Part shown: piece by piece, positions 24,341 to 34,882 of the stretch
Numbering within the stretch: position 1 is the stretch's first letter
Layout: each line of letters begins with the position of its first letter
Assembly: GCF_024505055.1 (NCBI RefSeq)
Contig: NZ_JANIBL010000009.1
Span: 34,238 to 98,237, forward strand
Length of the DNA stretch: 64,000 nt
Origin: Methylomonas rosea
GTDB lineage: Bacteria > Pseudomonadota > Gammaproteobacteria > Methylococcales > Methylomonadaceae
Reading direction: 5' to 3'
Position numbers and translations under genes: made by a program
The notes under the pieces: model-generated
Seen by the model: the letters and a program-made list of their open reading frames with translations, nothing else
Told to the model about the DNA's origin: nothing
The model's database searches: none

Positions 24341-26212
24341 TTACCGATTTTCGTCCAAGGATTTGGTGGTCTTCATTGTTCTAGTCATGGCTTCCATGAG
24401 CACTTTCGCGCCGGCGGGTTTACGCAGGATGGCAGTGTGTTCCGGTAACAGCATTTTTTCTTGGTCCGAGATGGCGCGGGCAGATAGGATCATGGTCGGC
24501 ACCGGCCCGCAGGCGGTGTGGACTGCGGCGATGATGTCGTGGGCGGTTTCCCGGTTACCCAGATAAAAGTCGGTGATCAATAAATCCGGGTCTCTATCGT
24601 TTTCGACTAGTAACTCTGCGGTTTCCGCCAATGACGACGCTTCATGCACTAGGCAGCCCCAAGCTCTGAGTTGCTTGGCGATGGCTTGTAATACCTCGGC
24701 GTCGTCGTCTACTACCATCACAAAGTAGCCGGAGAAGTCGCTGTCTTTATCCAATCCACAGTGAAGAGCCAGTGTCGGCCCGGCAATCGGTAGCTGGAGC
24801 TTAAAGTCGCAGCCAAAACGCGAGCCGCATATCAAGTTCAGACTATGTTCCGGTAAACATTTGACGGCGGCGGCGACGTAAGCCAAACCTATGCCCAAGC
24901 CGGGTACTTTGTTGTCATTCTGGCGACGCTGATTGCGGACAAATTCCTTGAACACTTCTTCGCGCATTTCCTCGGCAATCCCGGGACCGCTGTCGCAGAC
25001 ATGCAAGGTCAGATGTTGCTTGCCGGTTTTCACTGCTGATACCAATATCCAACCGCTCTCGGTGTATTTGATGGCGTTATCGAGCAAATTGCCGAGGATT
25101 TGCCGCAGGACGTTGCTGTCGCTGCATATGTTGTAAGGCTCTTGCCCGCGCAACACTACTTTAAGGCGGATGCCGCGTTTGGCGGCTTGCGGGGCGTATT
25201 GATTTTCCAAGCCGGTCAACAGCGTATTCAGATCGATACTAGACGGTTGTGGAATTTGCCGACCGGTTTCCAGGTTGGCTATATCTAACACGTGGTTAAA
25301 GGCGGCGTTCAATTCGTCTATCACCATGCCCATGCGATTGAGCATAAACGCCGCGCCATTGCTAGGGGGATTTGTCTGGGCGGTGTCCAATACGGCGGCA
25401 TAGCAGGCCAAGGCTTGCAGAGGTTGGCGCAGATTGTGGCCCATTTGCTGTAAGAAGCGGGTTTTGTCGTCGGCACTGAGTTGGGCCTTGCGTTTTTCGC
25501 GGAAGGATTTGCGGGCGTAAGCCTCCAGTTGGCAGCGGGTGCAGACGCCAAAGATGTTGACGATGCAAAGATTCAGCATAGACGGGATCAAGTCAATCAT
25601 GCTCAGTCCAAGCCAATAACCGGCCAGCGGCATGGTTAGCGCGGTGCTCCAGCCAAAGCCTATTGTTGCGCGCAGCGACATGAACATTTGCCCGTAACTG
25701 AAAAAATACATGGGCAGCAGGGCCGGCCAAGTTTCCGCGTAGTAGCGGGGGTTGCCGTCGTATAACAAGACGGCGATTAAATTGGCTGCGGACAGTCCGG
25801 CGCTGAGTTTGGCGATGGTGTTGATTTTGGCTACCGCTTCGACGCAGCCATGTAAATATCTGAATAAACCCACCAGCACCAGGACGATGGGTAGCCTTAA
25901 CAACGCTTCGGTATTTGAGGTATTGCCAATCTGTAGATCCAGCAGGATGTAGGCCAGGAATGCGGCGGCGCCCAAGCCCAAGGCCCATTTCAGGGGGCTA
26001 AGCAACACCAGATAACGTTCTTCCCAAAATTGTCGTTCGGTGTCTTCGTCAAACTGGGGGATAGCAAATAGTTTGATGGGGCTGAGCGACAGCTTGGTAT
26101 CGAGAAAACGTCCGAGTGGGCGACGGGCGGGTGCCCGAAAGAAAGCCTGGCTGGCAAGATGCTCGATGAATGGATTTGGTTTGCGCATGCCGCGGGTCCC
26201 GGTCGCAACCAT
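24341..26212 (-). CDS. Membrane-bound hybrid histidine kinase (HNLRQP type)
   Basis: 623 residues. The N-terminal cytoplasmic stretch is followed by about six membrane helices between residues 70 and 235 (a 6TM-type sensor without a large external domain). Next is a HisKA domain with H-box MGHNLRQPLQALA (about 265), then HATPase (NLLDNAIKY, DSGPGI, GLGIGLAY). A C-terminal receiver follows (acidic MVVDDD, Asp in LLITDFYLGN, Lys in RKPAG). It probably senses a membrane or intramembrane signal. The likely target is the LuxR-type regulator encoded convergently at 23443. A start at 26188 is possible. Confidence 0.88.
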   Translation of the reverse strand: MVATGTRGMRKPNPFIEHLASQAFFRAPARRPLGRFLDTKLSLSPIKLFAIPQFDEDTERQFWEERYLVLLSPLKWALGLGAAAFLAYILLDLQIGNTSNTEALLRLPIVLVLVGLFRYLHGCVEAVAKINTIAKLSAGLSAANLIAVLLYDGNPRYYAETWPALLPMYFFSYGQMFMSLRATIGFGWSTALTMPLAGYWLGLSMIDLIPSMLNLCIVNIFGVCTRCQLEAYARKSFREKRKAQLSADDKTRFLQQMGHNLRQPLQALACYAAVLDTAQTNPPSNGAAFMLNRMGMVIDELNAAFNHVLDIANLETGRQIPQPSSIDLNTLLTGLENQYAPQAAKRGIRLKVVLRGQEPYNICSDSNVLRQILGNLLDNAIKYTESGWILVSAVKTGKQHLTLHVCDSGPGIAEEMREEVFKEFVRNQRRQNDNKVPGLGIGLAYVAAAVKCLPEHSLNLICGSRFGCDFKLQLPIAGPTLALHCGLDKDSDFSGYFVMVVDDDAEVLQAIAKQLRAWGCLVHEASSLAETAELLVENDRDPDLLITDFYLGNRETAHDIIAAVHTACGPVPTMILSARAISDQEKMLLPEHTAILRKPAGAKVLMEAMTRTMKTTKSLDENR

Positions 26213-26360
26213 CGTACTCGGTGCGGCGCAAAGGGCGCATCAGTTTTTCCGATAGCCAAGTTATTGTTGTTTTTGTAGCTTGGCTTTATTTTCTCTATTC
26301 TGGCGGGCTTAAGCAAGTTATGTGTGCTAACGCACAGACACGTTCTACATGCTTTAAATA

Positions 26361-26554
26361 TTTCCTGATTAGCATGCTGCTTCAGCTGAGTTCCTCTCGC
26401 ATCCTCAAAATCGTCATTTCGGCAGGGATTGCCGAAATCCAGGCAGCAGGGATAGCTCGAAGTTTGCCATCTATGGCACTGGATGCCCGCTCATGTGCCC
26501 TTTGGGTATCCCGGCGGGCATGACGGACTTTTTTAGCTTATTCTAATCAGGAAA
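26361..26554. mobile_element. MITE-like element, copy 2
   Basis: 194 bases related to 16011-16215 along its length. It shares the ends TTTCCTGATTAGC and CTAATCAGGAAA, the GCTTCAGCT motif near the left end, the palindrome TTTCGGCAGGGATTGCCGAAA, then GGATGCCC and GGACTTTTTT. The terminal symmetry extends outward on both sides (AAATA / TATTT), which may be target-site duplication or part of the repeat. Its right end overlaps the last codons of the ABC permease gene. Confidence 0.82.
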
Positions 26555-27845
26555 TATTTTGCCGCCAGCGTTGATAGAGCAGACGTAAAATCAGTACGCA
26601 TTGCAAGACGGCAAAGACTAACGCGGCAATTGCCGAATCGGCCCACAGCGGAAAGAATACCGCCGAAATACCCGTCATGCCGATCATGCCAAACAGGCCG
26701 GGGAGAATGCCGTACAGCAGTGCGGCGCACAGTAAACTCAGGCTAAACGCGCGTTGCGGGTTTTTGCCGTAGCAAAAGAATAGGTAAATGGCACAATCGC
26801 GCAGTACTAATAGCGCGATAGCTAGTGGGTAGGCATGCAGGGAGATGTCCAGCCAGGCAAATCGTTGCTCCTGAAAGCTTAGAAATATTGCAAACGGCAG
26901 GCTTAGCGCAAAACTTAATGCGCTCAAGGGTAGTTCCTCGCCCACTCGGCGCCAGTTGGCTTGTCGGTAATAGTCCAGCAAGCGTTTGATACGCATTGGT
27001 TCGTGTCGTTCGACGATCACGCCGACGTAAGTCAGCACGCTGCAAACCGCAAAAGCAGCCAGGGAAAAGGAATAGCTGGAGCTGGGAATAAAGCCGCCCA
27101 AATAGACAATCAAAAACAGCGTAAAACCCAGCCATGCCCAAGGCAAATTGCGTAACCCCAGGTCTTGTGCCAGCAAGCGATAGTTGCCCATCATGCACCA
27201 GAATAAGGCAAAAATTAGGCTTATTTGGTGCAAAGTCTGCGCGTTAATAGTCAAGCTGTACCAGGAATTGCTTTGAAAATTACCGGGCAAATAATTTGCC
27301 GTATCGGTTAAATCGGTCAGTGACGGCATGAAAACAATGAAACCCACCAGCACCAAAATTAGTATCGACCCGGTTTTAAGCTGACCGCGTTGCACCGCCA
27401 ATAAACCCAGTAAAAGACCGGTGCTTTGAACCAGTAATGCCGTGCCAATGGCGTAAAAAAACAGCAAGGGTAGGGAGGCCGGATTGTCGGTAGCTAGTGC
27501 ATGGACCAACAAACAGATGCCGGCGCAGTACCAGGCCATGCTGGTGCTGCCCAGCAGTTTGCCCCATGTCATTTGCCACGGCCCGAGAGCTGACAGGCGT
27601 TGAGTATCCCAGGTGCGGTCGCGGTATTCCTCGACAATGCTATCAAGGCTTTGCCGTGTGCCCCAGAGCAGCGTGATTAGCATGAACAGCGTCAATGCGG
27701 CTTGCGCGCTTATGTTACCTAGGCGGTAGTCATCCAGGAAATAGGTTAAGGTAAAGACCGCGCTCAGCACCACAGGCGCACCTACCAGCCGGGCTAGCGA
27801 GCATTCCAAAATCAGCTGGCGTTCAAATTCGGGATTCAGATTCAT
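26547..27845 (-). CDS. ABC-2 type exporter permease
   Basis: 432 residues with about ten hydrophobic helices and few polar loops, typical of ABC-2 membrane subunits. The family motif region is not distinctive enough to name a substrate. The start overlaps the stop of the ATPase gene upstream by four bases, so the pair forms one transporter. The final codons (NIS) and the TGA stop lie inside the end repeat of the MITE at 26361-26554. The natural C-terminus was therefore probably altered by the insertion. Confidence 0.85.
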   Translation of the reverse strand: MNLNPEFERQLILECSLARLVGAPVVLSAVFTLTYFLDDYRLGNISAQAALTLFMLITLLWGTRQSLDSIVEEYRDRTWDTQRLSALGPWQMTWGKLLGSTSMAWYCAGICLLVHALATDNPASLPLLFFYAIGTALLVQSTGLLLGLLAVQRGQLKTGSILILVLVGFIVFMPSLTDLTDTANYLPGNFQSNSWYSLTINAQTLHQISLIFALFWCMMGNYRLLAQDLGLRNLPWAWLGFTLFLIVYLGGFIPSSSYSFSLAAFAVCSVLTYVGVIVERHEPMRIKRLLDYYRQANWRRVGEELPLSALSFALSLPFAIFLSFQEQRFAWLDISLHAYPLAIALLVLRDCAIYLFFCYGKNPQRAFSLSLLCAALLYGILPGLFGMIGMTGISAVFFPLWADSAIAALVFAVLQCVLILRLLYQRWRQNIS

Positions 27846-28756
27846 GAGTTATGGCGGATGGTTTGTAGATAAGCGTCTTGCAGATTACTGGTAGCTGGAG
27901 CGAATTCGCAGACCGGTAAATTCAGCGAGATGAGGGCTTTCAATATCCGGTGTTGTTGTGCGGCGTCGGCGTCAATTTGCAATAGGGCTTGTTGTTTATC
28001 GTCGCTATTCAACACCTTAATCTCAGGTAGAGATTGCAGGAGGCGAAGCAGGTTATCTACCGGCTTTGCCAGCAGTAATTTAAACGGTTTGAGCAAGGAT
28101 GGTACTTTCACAGCAACTTGCTCGACTATCCGCCCTTGGCGCAGCACCAGCATGTCGGTGCAGTAAGCTTCCAGTTCGGCGAGGATATGCGAGGACACCA
28201 GCAGCGTCATACCTTGGGCTTGCAAATCTAGAAACATTTCTGCCACTTCGTGGCGGGCTTCCGGGTCCAGGCCGGAGGCCGGTTCGTCCAGCAACACTAC
28301 CGGCGGTTTGTGGATGATGGCTTGCGCAATGGCTACCCTTTGCCTCAAGCCGCGCGATAACTCGGCCGGGTTGTTTTCCAATCTATCCTGGATATGCAAA
28401 CTTCGGCTGACATCGGCTATAGCGGCGGCGCAATCGCCTTCGAAAATGCCCTGGGCGCGAGCCACGTAATGCAGGCATTGGCGTACAGTTAAGCGTTGGT
28501 AAAGCCCGAAAAAATCGGATAAGTAGCCGATGATGCGATGACAATCCCGTGGCTGTTCCAACACGTCGATGCCGGAGATATTGATCGCGCCGCTAACCGG
28601 CTGATCCAAGGCAGCCATGCAGCGCAGCAGCGTGGTTTTGCCGGCACCGTTAGGGCCGACCAGCGCGGTAATGCTGCCGGCGGCGATTTTGAATGACACA
28701 TCGTCCAATGCGCGCAGGCCGGGGTATTCGAAAATCAGCTTATCGACGGTGATCAT
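27842..28756 (-). CDS. ABC transporter ATP-binding protein (ABC-2 exporter)
   Basis: 304 residues: an ABC ATPase domain (1-220) with Walker A GPNGAGKTTLL, signature LSRGLRQR, Walker B VVLLDEPASGLD and switch His in SSHILAE. A C-terminal extension of about 80 residues follows, common in drug or polymer exporters. Coupled to the permease at 26547 by a four-base overlap. Exported compound unknown; resistance, gliding-type or NosF-like functions are all possible. Confidence 0.92.
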   Translation of the reverse strand: MITVDKLIFEYPGLRALDDVSFKIAAGSITALVGPNGAGKTTLLRCMAALDQPVSGAINISGIDVLEQPRDCHRIIGYLSDFFGLYQRLTVRQCLHYVARAQGIFEGDCAAAIADVSRSLHIQDRLENNPAELSRGLRQRVAIAQAIIHKPPVVLLDEPASGLDPEARHEVAEMFLDLQAQGMTLLVSSHILAELEAYCTDMLVLRQGRIVEQVAVKVPSLLKPFKLLLAKPVDNLLRLLQSLPEIKVLNSDDKQQALLQIDADAAQQHRILKALISLNLPVCEFAPATSNLQDAYLQTIRHNS

Positions 28757-29067
28757 GCTTAGTTTTAATCGGGACTATGGCGAAAATTGATGATACCGCT
28801 TTTTTGTTTGTCGGACGCCGATTATCGCCTTGCCGTACTTGGGTATGAATTTTGCTGGATTTATCGGGTGTGTTTGGTTGGGATAGCCCTAGGATGCCAA
28901 AAGTTAAGGCCGATTCGCTTGCTGTTTGCCCATGCGGCGGGCTAGGAAACTGTGTATTATTGCTCATTATGTCGGTGCTTTATCGTGAGGGCGAATTGAT
29001 GCCAATTGCGATACAGCCAAGCGTGCCCAGTGAGTTGTTATTTTTAATTATCAAGTAGGAGAAATGA
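28757..29067. other. Divergent promoter region of the ABC exporter and isocitrate dehydrogenase
   Basis: 311 bases separating two divergently transcribed units. AGGAGA lies just before the dehydrogenase ATG. I see no clear hairpin or operator. A plus-strand reading across it has no coding character. Confidence 0.5.
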
Positions 29068-30078
29068 ATGCATAACGTCACGTTGATTAAAGGTGATGGT
29101 ATTGGCCCTTCGATCATGGACGCCGCCGTGGCAGTGATCAACGCTTCGGGTGCGAAAATTCATTGGCATGAGGCGGATGCCGGCATGTCGGCGTATGAAA
29201 GAACCGGTACGCCACTGCCGGATGCCACCATGGAATCCATCGCTCAAACCAGGGTAGCATTTAAAGGGCCGTTGACCACGATGGTTGGGGAAGGTTTTAG
29301 AAGCATCAACGTCGAACTGCGCAAACAATACGATCTTTACGCCAACGTGCGTCCAGCAAAAAGCTGGAAGGGTGTAAAAACCCGTTATGACGATGTCGAT
29401 ATTGTCATCGTCCGTGAGAACACCGAAGGCCTCTATGTGGGCTTGGAACATTATCTGACGCCGGCTAAAGACATCGCCGAAAGCTTGGCGGTAGTCACCA
29501 AGGCCGGTTCCGAACGCATCGTTGAATATGCCTTTAAATATGCTATCGATAACAATCGTAAGAAAGTTACTGTGTGCCACAAGGCCAATATTTTGAAATA
29601 CACTCAAGGCTTATTCCTGAGAGCGGCGCGGGAAGTGGCGGCAAAATATCCCGATATCGAGTTCGACGAAAAAATCGTTGATGCGGCTTGTATGCATATG
29701 GTGATGAAGCCGGAACAATTCGACGTGGTCGTAACCACCAATATGTTTGGCGACATTTTGTCCGATTTGACCGCCGGTTTGGTCGGCGGTTTGGGCTTGA
29801 TACCCGGCGCTAACATTGGCGTCGACGCCGCGTTGTTCGAAGCGGTACACGGCAGCGCGCCGGATATCGCCGGCAAAAATATTGCCAACCCTACGGCGGT
29901 GATGATGGGGGGAGTGATGATGCTGAATCATTTGGGCGAACATGAAGCGGCTATTCGCATGCAAAACGCAATTGAAAAAGTCGTGAACGGCGGTGTTTAT
30001 GTAACCCCGGATTTGAACCCGGAAAGCAAATACGGTACCAAGGAAATGGGTCAAGCCATTGTCGATGCGATGGAGTGA
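29068..30078 (+). CDS. NAD-type isocitrate dehydrogenase (decarboxylating)
   Basis: 336 residues of the small isocitrate/isopropylmalate dehydrogenase class. It oxidatively decarboxylates isocitrate to 2-oxoglutarate. Visible signatures are LIKGDGIGP at the start, the IVRENTEGLYVG substrate loop and the NMFGDILSDL region. GSAPDIAGKNIANPTA covers the coenzyme region; the family uses this segment to choose NAD over NADP, which favours NAD here. AGGAGA precedes the ATG. It lies 22 bases upstream of a Uma2 gene and less than 700 bases from acnB, so two consecutive TCA steps are encoded together. 3-isopropylmalate or homoisocitrate dehydrogenase is a less likely alternative given the aconitase neighbour. 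Confidence 0.9.
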   Translation: MHNVTLIKGDGIGPSIMDAAVAVINASGAKIHWHEADAGMSAYERTGTPLPDATMESIAQTRVAFKGPLTTMVGEGFRSINVELRKQYDLYANVRPAKSWKGVKTRYDDVDIVIVRENTEGLYVGLEHYLTPAKDIAESLAVVTKAGSERIVEYAFKYAIDNNRKKVTVCHKANILKYTQGLFLRAAREVAAKYPDIEFDEKIVDAACMHMVMKPEQFDVVVTTNMFGDILSDLTAGLVGGLGLIPGANIGVDAALFEAVHGSAPDIAGKNIANPTAVMMGGVMMLNHLGEHEAAIRMQNAIEKVVNGGVYVTPDLNPESKYGTKEMGQAIVDAME

Positions 30079-30100
30079 TTAATAAGCGGAGGAGGCGATT

Positions 30101-30715
30101 ATGAGCGCGCAACCACAGTTTGAGCAAACCTGGATTTCTCTCGAAGACTATCTGGCGGCGGAACTACTGAGCGATACCAAGCACGAGTATGACGACGGTG
30201 AACTGGTATCGATGTCTGGAACCAGTAAAAATCACGAGCGCATTAAAGGCAATGTATCTGCCTCTTTGCATATGCACTTGCGAGGCAAACCATGTGAACC
30301 GTTCTCCTCCGACGTAAAACTCAAAATCGGTAGCTATTTGTTTTACCCCGATGCCATGGTGGTCTGTAACGACACATCCACCCATGACTATTATGCCGAG
30401 GCAGCAGTACTAGTCGTGGAAGTGCTGTCAAAACCCACCCGTCGCCGCGACGAGACGCTCAAACGCCGCTTGTATCAAACTATTCCAACGTTGCAGGAAT
30501 ACGTGCTGATCGAACAAGACATCGTCGACGTCGAAGTCTGCCGGCGTAGCGAGGGCTGGGTCTCCAACCATTATTTTCTTGGCGACGACGTACCCTTCGA
30601 ATCGGTTGGTTTGAGTATCAGTGTCGCTGATATTTACGCCAGAGTCGATAACGACGATATGCGCACATTTATCGCGGAACAAGCCACCGTCGAAGCCAAC
30701 TCATCCCAAGCCTAA
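30101..30715 (+). CDS. Uma2-family protein (DUF820, PD-(D/E)XK-like)
   Basis: 204 residues. It shows the Uma2 layout: [22 protein letters not shown] at the start, conserved FYPDAMVVC (the PD of the nuclease-like core), then [21 protein letters not shown]. Uma2 proteins have a restriction-endonuclease-like fold, but their cellular role is not established; they abound in cyanobacteria and occur sporadically elsewhere. GGAGGAGG precedes the ATG. It is inserted between two TCA-cycle genes with short gaps, so it should be co-transcribed with them. Confidence 0.88.
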   Translation: MSAQPQFEQTWISLEDYLAAELLSDTKHEYDDGELVSMSGTSKNHERIKGNVSASLHMHLRGKPCEPFSSDVKLKIGSYLFYPDAMVVCNDTSTHDYYAEAAVLVVEVLSKPTRRRDETLKRRLYQTIPTLQEYVLIEQDIVDVEVCRRSEGWVSNHYFLGDDVPFESVGLSISVADIYARVDNDDMRTFIAEQATVEANSSQA

Positions 30716-30737
30716 TATCTTTTCACCGGAAATAATC

Positions 30738-33296
30738 ATGCTAGAACAATACCGTAAACACGTAGCCGAACGCGCCGCCGAGGGCGTGGTGCCTAAACCC
30801 CTGGATGCCGAGCAGGTTGCGGCATTGGTCGAATTGTTGAAAAATCCGCCTGCGGGAGAGGACGCATTTTTGCTGGATTTACTGGCAAACCGGATTCCGG
30901 CCGGCGTCGACGAAGCGGCTTATGTCAAAGCCGGTTTCCTGACAGCCGTGGCGAAAGGCGAAGCGACATCGCCATTGCTGACACCGGAAAATGCCACTGA
31001 ATTGTTGGGTACGATGCTCGGCGGTTACAACGTCGCGCCGCTGATCGAACTACTAGACAACGCCGCGTTAGCGCCGATTGCCGCGAAAGCGCTGTCGCAA
31101 ATCCTGCTGATATTCGATGCCTTCCACGATGTGCAAGAAAAAGCCGCAGCCGGCAACGCTTTCGCCAAACAAGTGCTGCAATCCTGGGCCGATGCCGAGT
31201 GGTTTACTGCTAAGCCGGAAGTGCCGGAAAAACTGACCGTGACGGTGTTCAAGGTCACCGGCGAAACCAATACCGACGACCTGTCACCCGCGCCGGATGC
31301 CTGGTCCAGGCCGGATATTCCATTGCACGCCAAAGCGATGTTGAAAATGCCGCGCGACGGCATCACCAACGCCGAGCAGCAAATTACCGAACTGAAAGCC
31401 AAGAGTTTTCCGGTGGCCTACGTCGGTGACGTGGTCGGTACCGGTTCCTCGCGTAAATCCGCTACAAATTCGGTGCTGTGGTTCATGGGTGACGACATTC
31501 CGTTTATCCCCAACAAGCGCGGTGGCGGTGTCTGCATCGGCGGCAAGATCGCACCGATTTTCTTCAATACGATGGAAGATTCCGGCGCATTGCCGATCGA
31601 ATGCGACGTCACCGGCATGGCGATGGGCGATGTGATCGACATTTACCCCTATCAAGGTATCGTCAAACGCCACGGCACGGATGAGGTGGTTTGCGAATTT
31701 AAGTTAAAAACCGAAGTTATTTTCGACGAAGTTCGCGCCGGTGGCCGGATTCCGTTGATCATCGGCCGCGGCTTGACCGACCGCGCCCGCCAATTCTTGG
31801 GCTTGCCGGCTTCCAAGGTGTTCCGCCGCTTGGGCGTGGCTCATGACAGCGGTAAGGGTTTTACCCTGGCGCAAAAAATCGTCGGTAAAGCTTGCGGCGT
31901 CGCCGGTGTTAGGCCGGGCAGTTATTGCGAACCGAAAATGACCACCGTAGGTTCGCAAGACACCACAGGACCGATGACCCGCGACGAATTGAAAGACTTG
32001 GCATGCCTGGGTTTCTCGGCCGACTTGGTGATGCAATCCTTCTGCCACACCGCTGCCTATCCGAAACCGGTCGACGTGCAAATGCAGCACACCTTGCCGG
32101 ACTTTATTATGACGCGTGGCGGAGTGTCACTGCGTCCGGGCGATGGCGTGATTCACTCCTGGCTGAACCGGATGCTGTTGCCCGATACCGTCGGCACCGG
32201 CGGCGATTCGCACACCCGCTTCCCGATTGGCATCTCGTTTCCCGCGGGTTCCGGCTTGGTGGCATTCGCGGCCGCGACCGGCGTGATGCCGCTGGATATG
32301 CCGGAATCGGTTTTGGTGCGTTTTAAAGGCCAAATGCAGCCCGGTATCACCCTGCGCGACTTGGTTAATGCGATTCCTTATGCCGCATTAAAAAGCGGCT
32401 CGTTGACCGTGGCTAAACAAGGTAAGAAAAACGTATTCTCCGGACGTATCTTAGAAATCGAAGGCTTGCCTGATTTAAAAGTCGAGCAAGCGTTTGAATT
32501 ATCCGATGCCTCGGCCGAACGCTCCGCAGGCGGTTGCACCATCAAGCTCAACGAAGCGCCGATTCGCGAATATCTGAACTCCAATATCACCTTATTGAAA
32601 TGGATGATCGCCGAAGGCTACGGCGATGTCAGAACCATCCAACGCCGGATCAAAGCGATGCAGGATTGGCTGGCTAATCCGGTATTGATGGAAGCGGATC
32701 AGGATGCCGAGTATGCGGAAATCATTGAAATCGATTTGAACGAAATCACCGAGCCATTGCTGGCTTGCCCCAACGATCCGGACGACATCAAGCCCTTGTC
32801 GGAAGTGGCCGGCACCAAGATTGACGAGGTGTTCATCGGTTCCTGCATGACTAACATCGGCCACTTCCGCGCCGCCGGTAAATTGCTGGAAAAGGCCGGG
32901 GCCTTGCCGACCCGCTTGTGGGTGGCACCACCGACCAAAATGGACCAAAACCAATTGATCGAAGAGGGTTACTACGGTACTTTCGGCAAAGTCGGCGCTC
33001 GCACCGAAATGCCCGGATGTTCGTTATGCATGGGCAACCAGGCGCGGGTAGCGGAAGGTTCGACCGTGGTATCGACATCGACCCGTAACTTCCCCAACCG
33101 TTTAGGTAATGGCGCCAATGTCTATCTGTCTTCCGCGGAATTAGCGGCAGTGTGTTCATTATTGGGCAAGATTCCGACAGTTGCCGAGTATATGCAATAT
33201 GCCGCCAGCATCGAACAAACCAGCGCGGATACCTACCGTTATCTTAACTTCGATCAAATCGACAGTTATCAGGATAAGGCCAAGGAAGTAGCTTAG
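30738..33296 (+). CDS. acnB: Aconitate hydratase B
   Basis: 852 residues from ATG 30738 (protein [16 protein letters not shown], a typical AcnB start). It interconverts citrate and isocitrate. The domain order is that of AcnB: helical HEAT-like N-domain (1-160), swivel domain (about 165-380), then the [4Fe-4S] core. The three cluster cysteines are in FIGSCMTN and [22 protein letters not shown] and TSTRNFPNR are further active-site segments. It is downstream of the NAD isocitrate dehydrogenase and Uma2 genes in the same orientation. AcnB can also bind mRNA when its cluster is lost, a known property of the family. Confidence 0.97.
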   Translation: MLEQYRKHVAERAAEGVVPKPLDAEQVAALVELLKNPPAGEDAFLLDLLANRIPAGVDEAAYVKAGFLTAVAKGEATSPLLTPENATELLGTMLGGYNVAPLIELLDNAALAPIAAKALSQILLIFDAFHDVQEKAAAGNAFAKQVLQSWADAEWFTAKPEVPEKLTVTVFKVTGETNTDDLSPAPDAWSRPDIPLHAKAMLKMPRDGITNAEQQITELKAKSFPVAYVGDVVGTGSSRKSATNSVLWFMGDDIPFIPNKRGGGVCIGGKIAPIFFNTMEDSGALPIECDVTGMAMGDVIDIYPYQGIVKRHGTDEVVCEFKLKTEVIFDEVRAGGRIPLIIGRGLTDRARQFLGLPASKVFRRLGVAHDSGKGFTLAQKIVGKACGVAGVRPGSYCEPKMTTVGSQDTTGPMTRDELKDLACLGFSADLVMQSFCHTAAYPKPVDVQMQHTLPDFIMTRGGVSLRPGDGVIHSWLNRMLLPDTVGTGGDSHTRFPIGISFPAGSGLVAFAAATGVMPLDMPESVLVRFKGQMQPGITLRDLVNAIPYAALKSGSLTVAKQGKKNVFSGRILEIEGLPDLKVEQAFELSDASAERSAGGCTIKLNEAPIREYLNSNITLLKWMIAEGYGDVRTIQRRIKAMQDWLANPVLMEADQDAEYAEIIEIDLNEITEPLLACPNDPDDIKPLSEVAGTKIDEVFIGSCMTNIGHFRAAGKLLEKAGALPTRLWVAPPTKMDQNQLIEEGYYGTFGKVGARTEMPGCSLCMGNQARVAEGSTVVSTSTRNFPNRLGNGANVYLSSAELAAVCSLLGKIPTVAEYMQYAASIEQTSADTYRYLNFDQIDSYQDKAKEVA

Positions 33297-33445
33297 CCCC
33301 GCGGCATTTTAGGCATCTTGCCGGAGCAGGCGGTAACTCAGTTTCAGCTGGGCTTCCGCACTGCTCCAGGCAGACAATACTTAAATATTTTTTTGAGGAA
33401 ACGGTAAAGCCGATGGATTACCGGACAAAGTCGGTTTTCCCAAAC

Positions 33446-34012
33446 TTACAGGCTATCGATGATCTCCAGGCAGCGTTGAAAAGCGCTGCGGACGATGAAG
33501 AAGGTCATTGCAATAGGATAGGATAGATAGTGCTCCGGTAATGCCAGACACACTAGTACCAAGCCAGCCACGACGCAAGTGTCGAAGCGGGACAAATATT
33601 TTTGCAAATAACGCAAGGATTCTTGCGATTCCCAATCAAACTGCGGACTTTTGTTAATTAAACCCAGCAGCATCCAACCGCTGAGCAAGGCAAAATAGAC
33701 CGGAAACACGCTGAATTGAGGCGAGCCGTCGCTGAATTGGGGACTCCAGTAACCGTACCAAGTCCATAAGCCAGCGGTCGCAAAGCCGTCGTGCCATACT
33801 TTGCTGGGTGCAAATTTCAAACAACCGCTCAACAGGAACAGTAACGCAAGGCCGGCCCCGGAAACCCATACGGCCTCTATATTGAGTAAGGGTAAAAATG
33901 TATTTTGGGTTAGGGTGAGGGTACTTAATATTAAACAGCAGATGATGAAAATAGGCATGGTAGTAACAATGGCTTTTGAAGTTTTACACAGTCTGCCCTG
34001 ATTTCGACGCAT
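33446..34012 (-). CDS. Hypothetical integral membrane protein
   Basis: 188 residues with about five hydrophobic helices (first near 18-38) and an internal imperfect repeat SPQFSDGSPQFS, echoed later by KSPQFDW. No family recognised. The start is uncertain: ATG 34012 has GAGCGGGA upstream; ATG 33958 is an alternative without a good site. It faces acnB tail to tail. Confidence 0.6.
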   Translation of the reverse strand: MRRNQGRLCKTSKAIVTTMPIFIICCLILSTLTLTQNTFLPLLNIEAVWVSGAGLALLFLLSGCLKFAPSKVWHDGFATAGLWTWYGYWSPQFSDGSPQFSVFPVYFALLSGWMLLGLINKSPQFDWESQESLRYLQKYLSRFDTCVVAGLVLVCLALPEHYLSYPIAMTFFIVRSAFQRCLEIIDSL

Positions 34013-34253
34013 TCCCGCTCACGCTGGAGCTATGCGAATTTTCGGAAAATCTATCCTTATTTTGCGACCGTTTATCGATTGTGACGTGCTTTTATAGTGA
34101 GCGTCAATCACATAAAAACTAGGTTATTTCAGCTTATCGCTGCGCTATTATCTAGCTAAAGTACTTCCACGAGGATTTATTAACGCCTTGTGTTTAATGT
34201 TAGCCGTTGCGACACGCGAAGTAATCAGTAACGTAAAACATTAAATTTGATTA

Positions 34254-34676
34254 TCAATTGATTAAATACTGGCTCAACGCCGAGCGGAGCTGGGTCATTC
34301 GTTGTTCCGGCTGGTCGCCCGCATAGGGCAGGCTGGCAAACTTTCCCCATACCGGCGCCGGCCAGGCTTTATCGGTTTGATAGCGCACCACATGATGCAG
34401 ATGCAATTGCGGTACTAGATTGCCGATTGCGGCAATATTGAGCTTGTCGGGGCGATAAATGTCTGCAAGTGCCTCGGCAAGTAGACAAGACTCGGCTTGC
34501 AGAGCCTGTCTATCCGCCTGATCAAGCTGATAAATTTCTCTAATATTATGGCGCCTGGGTACCAGGATGAACCAGGGATACTGGCTATCATTCATCATTA
34601 ACAATTCAGACAGGCTAAAACTCCCCACCTTGAAACAATCTTGCGCGAGTTGCTGATGAAGTAAGAAATCCGGCAT
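34254..34676 (-). CDS. HIT-family hydrolase
   Basis: 140 residues from ATG 34676 (an ATG at 34706 is possible). The histidine-triad region reads VPQLHLHHVVRY: the last two positions of the canonical HxHxH site are retained and the first is Gln, as in other proteobacterial proteins of this branch. PWFILVPRRHNIREI upstream is also characteristic. HIT proteins hydrolyse or transfer nucleotidyl groups. The partner substrate is unknown. No operon neighbours. Confidence 0.85.
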   Translation of the reverse strand: MPDFLLHQQLAQDCFKVGSFSLSELLMMNDSQYPWFILVPRRHNIREIYQLDQADRQALQAESCLLAEALADIYRPDKLNIAAIGNLVPQLHLHHVVRYQTDKAWPAPVWGKFASLPYAGDQPEQRMTQLRSALSQYLIN

Positions 34677-34882
34677 GGCTATCTCAACTGAAGAATAAAG
34701 TTTCATTGTAACTATTTAGCTATCAGCGATGCCGACTTTCACGCTCACTTATTATCTTTCAGCTGCTGCAATTTCGCAGTAAGTATGTAGGTATTTTCGT
34801 TATCGTCTATGCTAAGAGCAAATTACCGGCCTGATATTTCGGTTTTTAAAGCACATAAACATTTTCATGGGGGGGAGAAATA

